From contig CAZSVI010000008.1 in assembly GCA_964610205.1 (NCBI GenBank), forward strand, positions 1-45,868: a stretch of DNA of 45,868 nt, given 5' to 3'. Positions 43,399-45,868 of the stretch are shown here, piece by piece. How positions within the stretch are numbered: the stretch's first letter is position 1; every line of letters starts with the position of its first letter. A model generated the notes under the pieces. The model worked only from the letters and a program-made list of their open reading frames with translations. It did not search any database and had not been told where the DNA came from. Source of the DNA: CAZSVI01 sp964610205 (GTDB lineage: Bacteria; Bacillota; Clostridia; DSM-8532). Both the position numbers and the translations under genes were made by a program.

Positions 43399-44265
43399 AT
43401 GAAACGGAGTTTTTGGACTATACTCTGTATTTGTATTCTGTTATTTACAGGATGCGATGAAAAATCCCGGATCTCCAATTCCCCGAGTGAATTGAGTACT
43501 TATTCAAATAAAATACCGTTTACCACCGTAAACGGACAAAATGTTGAGTGGATAACTATGACAGGGGGACTGGGCGGCATAACCACAAAGGTTTTGTTTT
43601 CAGGGCATGATAATATTATTATTGACAAAATATTGGAAATGCTGAATGAAAATCTTGATATGTTCGAGGCTGAAAAAACAGTACTCGATACTGTGTTACC
43701 CAAAATCAAACCAATTGGTTTAACCATTTCATTAAAAGACGGCAACCGGCTTTATCTTTGGCCGTCCTATGAGGTTGTAAACCACTCTGATGGCTGGACT
43801 GTCTCCACCCTTGCCAATCAGTTCATATTACAGATGGATAACGAAGGTGAATCAAAATTTTATATTCTTTTTTCAGGTTTGATTGCTGATTACCTGGTTG
43901 AGGGGTGGAAGAAAGACATGCCTGTCGTACAGGATATAAAAATTGAATCGGATACGGCTTCTTATGAAAATAATAATTATATACTTCATAATGGGGATAC
44001 TGTAACTATTTCAGGAGACGGATGTCCTAATCCAACCGTTAATATATATATCCGTAAAAACGCCGGCTTGAGATGCTACCATATTTGCAGGACGGAAGCC
44101 GTTCTTGGTTCCTGGAAGTGGAACGGCAGAATAAACAGATCTTTGGAAACCGTCGAAGGTGAAATCGTTCAACTCGATGATGGCCTGTATGATATATTGA
44201 TCAATTTCGGAGACAGGGAAAAAGCTGTTTGCGGAGTTATCAGCCTGGATAAAATAGCGGAGTAA
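43399..44265 (+). CDS. hypothetical lipoprotein
   Basis: 288 residues, start 9 bp after GGAGG. The signal ends in a lipobox LLFTGC with lipidation expected at C19. The mature part has no domain I recognise. It is a mixed alpha/beta protein with two visible parts: residues ~40-160 (TTVNGQNVEWITMTGG ... NRLYLWPSYEVV) and a beta-rich C terminus (NGDTVTISGDGCPNPTVNIY ... DGLYDILINFGDREKAV). It is exposed outside the membrane. The ECF-type promoter suggests induction by envelope stress, which is inference. Confidence 0.75.
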   Translation: MKRSFWTILCICILLFTGCDEKSRISNSPSELSTYSNKIPFTTVNGQNVEWITMTGGLGGITTKVLFSGHDNIIIDKILEMLNENLDMFEAEKTVLDTVLPKIKPIGLTISLKDGNRLYLWPSYEVVNHSDGWTVSTLANQFILQMDNEGESKFYILFSGLIADYLVEGWKKDMPVVQDIKIESDTASYENNNYILHNGDTVTISGDGCPNPTVNIYIRKNAGLRCYHICRTEAVLGSWKWNGRINRSLETVEGEIVQLDDGLYDILINFGDREKAVCGVISLDKIAE

Positions 44266-44385
44266 TTTAAGAGAGCTCCTTACAAGCTCCCGAAAAATCC
44301 GGAAGCCAATAAATATCATCGATAAGGCCGTATCATATAGCCATTAATTGATGCATGTGTTGTTTCAATGGTTTTTAACATTCTT

Positions 44386-45867
44386 TTACCTCTTAAGCTT
44401 CGCAGGTTCTATATTTATTTTTTTACCTTTAATCTGTGACAACTTCATTGCCGCCAATACTTCTTTCTGATTTTCAACGGGAACTTCGACAAAAGTAAAC
44501 TTATCATACATATCAATCTTACCAATGACTTTTCCTTGTATGCCTGTTTCTCCTGTTATTGCGCCCAATACATCCTTCACTTGAATTCTATCATTTTTTC
44601 CTATGTTAATAAACAGCCTTGCCATACCTGATTCAGCAACAGATTCATCAATATATTCCTGTTCACCTTCTTGCAACTCATTGTCTTTTGTGATTTTTAT
44701 TTTAACTAATGCCGCCGCTATATCCAAGGAAGTATAATCATCTTCCATGATATTCTCTACTATTCTGAGGTACCGATCCAAATCGCCCTCTTTTAACACA
44801 TCCTTAACCTGATCGGTAAAACGATTGGTCTTGCTTTCTTCAATATCACTGGAGGAGGGAATCGCTTTGGGATAGATTTTAGTATTGGTATAGCGCTGTA
44901 TATCTTTTAAAGCATAAAATTCTCTTCGCCCCGACACAAAGGTCATTGCAATACCCGCACGTCCCGCCCTGCCTGTACGACCTATTCTATGGACATAATA
45001 TTCCTCGTCTTGCGGAATATCGTAATTAAAAACAATTCCGATATCATCCACATCAATCCCTCTGGCAGCAACATCAGTCGCAATGAGAATATCAATACGG
45101 CCGCTTCTAAACATACCCATTACCCTGTCTCTGGCGGTTTGACCCAAATCCCCATGAAGTCCTTCCGCCAGATAGCCTCGCAGTTGAAGCTCACTGACCA
45201 AATCATCTACTCGTCTTTTTGTATTGCAAAAAACCAGAGAGAGCTTTGGATCATAATAGTCCAGCAAACGGATTAAGGCATCCAGTTTTTTTGAATGAAC
45301 CACTTCAAAATAATACTGTTCGGTTTGGAGAACAGTTAATTGCTTGTGAACCACCTTTACTGTTACAGGATTATTTTGGTATTCTCTGGTTATTCTCATA
45401 ATATCTTTGGACATGGTCGCTGAAAAAAGAATCGTTTGGCGTTCCTTTGGTACATCTGTTAAGATAGTTTCCATATCCTCCCGAAATCCCATATTCAGCA
45501 TTTCATCGGCTTCGTCCAAAACCACTACCCGAACATTGTCAAGCTTTAAGGTTTTTCGGCGCATATGATCCATAACCCGGCCGGGAGTACCAATAACAAT
45601 GTGGACACCTTGTCTTAACGACTTGATCTGCCGTTCAATGGGTTGCCCGCCATAAATAGGTACGGTCTTCAATCCTTTTGTATACTTACCAAACTTTTTC
45701 ATTTCTTCAGCCGCTTGAATAGCCAATTCACGTGTCGGACATAGAATTAATACCTGTAAGGTTCTTTCGTCAATTTTGATATTTTCTATGGCCGGAAGCC
45801 CAAACGCTGCTGTTTTCCCCGTTCCTGTCTGCGAAAGACCAATTACATCCCGACCGTCTAGTATAAT
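44386..45867 (-). CDS. DEAD-box ATP-dependent RNA helicase, DeaD/CshA/DbpA type (5' end outside window)
   Basis: 494 codons are visible; the frame is still open at the window edge, so only the N-terminal Q-motif region is missing. Motif I GTGKT, Ia PTRELA, II LDEADEM, III FSATMS, V DVAARGID and VI HRIGRTGRAGR are all present. After a helical linker (about 20-25% of the protein) the last ~75 residues (LFINIGKNDRIQVKDVLGAI ... FTFVEVPVE) form a DbpA-type RNA-binding domain, as in DbpA/YxiN and DeaD. The likely role is ribosome assembly or RNA decay, cytoplasmic. Confidence 0.92.
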   Translation of the reverse strand: MILDGRDVIGLSQTGTGKTAAFGLPAIENIKIDERTLQVLILCPTRELAIQAAEEMKKFGKYTKGLKTVPIYGGQPIERQIKSLRQGVHIVIGTPGRVMDHMRRKTLKLDNVRVVVLDEADEMLNMGFREDMETILTDVPKERQTILFSATMSKDIMRITREYQNNPVTVKVVHKQLTVLQTEQYYFEVVHSKKLDALIRLLDYYDPKLSLVFCNTKRRVDDLVSELQLRGYLAEGLHGDLGQTARDRVMGMFRSGRIDILIATDVAARGIDVDDIGIVFNYDIPQDEEYYVHRIGRTGRAGRAGIAMTFVSGRREFYALKDIQRYTNTKIYPKAIPSSSDIEESKTNRFTDQVKDVLKEGDLDRYLRIVENIMEDDYTSLDIAAALVKIKITKDNELQEGEQEYIDESVAESGMARLFINIGKNDRIQVKDVLGAITGETGIQGKVIGKIDMYDKFTFVEVPVENQKEVLAAMKLSQIKGKKINIEPAKLKR

Positions 45868-45868
45868 T

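Overview
The window looks like chromosome of an anaerobic, endospore-forming clostridium, probably close to the Ruminiclostridium/Acetivibrio-type lineages. The evidence is low-to-moderate GC with AT-rich spacers, strong AGGAGG-type ribosome binding sites, TTG/GTG starts, a small acid-soluble spore protein, a YtxC sporulation protein, a SleL-like LysM/GH18 protein, a DnaD + DnaC-like primosome pair, DUF951, UPF0210/ACT and DUF815 proteins. The assignment is inferred from gene content; no 16S gene is present.

Layout. 1-1507: tail of a transposon with a TniB/ExeA-like ATPase and a frameshifted small gene, closed by a terminator. 1481-3578: a second, nested element with one intact tyrosine recombinase, a truncated second recombinase overlapping it by 8 bp, and the C-terminal stub of an unrelated integrase. 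A perfect 12-8-12 inverted repeat sits at that junction. 3582-5066: UPF0158 and DUF6155 proteins. 5257-5925: tRNA-Thr(GGU) and tRNA-Gly(CCC) with terminators and a promoter. 6045-9759: minus-strand housekeeping genes (DUF951, STAS, UPF0210, ACT, DUF815 ATPase). 9824-10200: gene-free stretch with a five-copy repeat resembling an extended Shine-Dalgarno sequence, probably an undescribed RNA. 10355-12228: yfbR and murA, convergent. 12567-21788: two giant secreted fibronectin-III-like proteins with SLH-like C termini. 22131-25821: GH18 spore-germination-type hydrolase, then dnaD-dnaC. 25962-34579: a CUT1 sugar-uptake operon with a glycoside-hydrolase-like enzyme and a divergent membrane-bound AraC regulator. 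34663-36435: bioY under a BirA-type operator, a methyltransferase, and a 50-aa SASP gene. 36474-43089: cell-division/cell-wall block (S41 protease, M23 hydrolase, FtsX, FtsE, PucR/CdaR-type regulator, YtxC). 43336-45867: a lipoprotein behind an ECF-sigma-type promoter and a DEAD-box RNA helicase cut by the window end.

How genes work together. FtsEX is expected to gate the M23 hydrolase encoded directly downstream in the same operon, linking wall cleavage to division or sporulation. The ABC importer has binding protein and both permeases but no ATPase, so it probably borrows a shared MsmX-type ATPase, and the cytoplasmic GH-like enzyme would process the imported sugar. The AraC sensor probably controls this operon. 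BioY should be repressed by BirA when biotin is plentiful.

The most novel candidate is the repeat RNA at about 9860-10200. Four of its five copies closely match the complement of the 3' end of 16S rRNA, suggesting (unproven) ribosome or 16S-tail binding.
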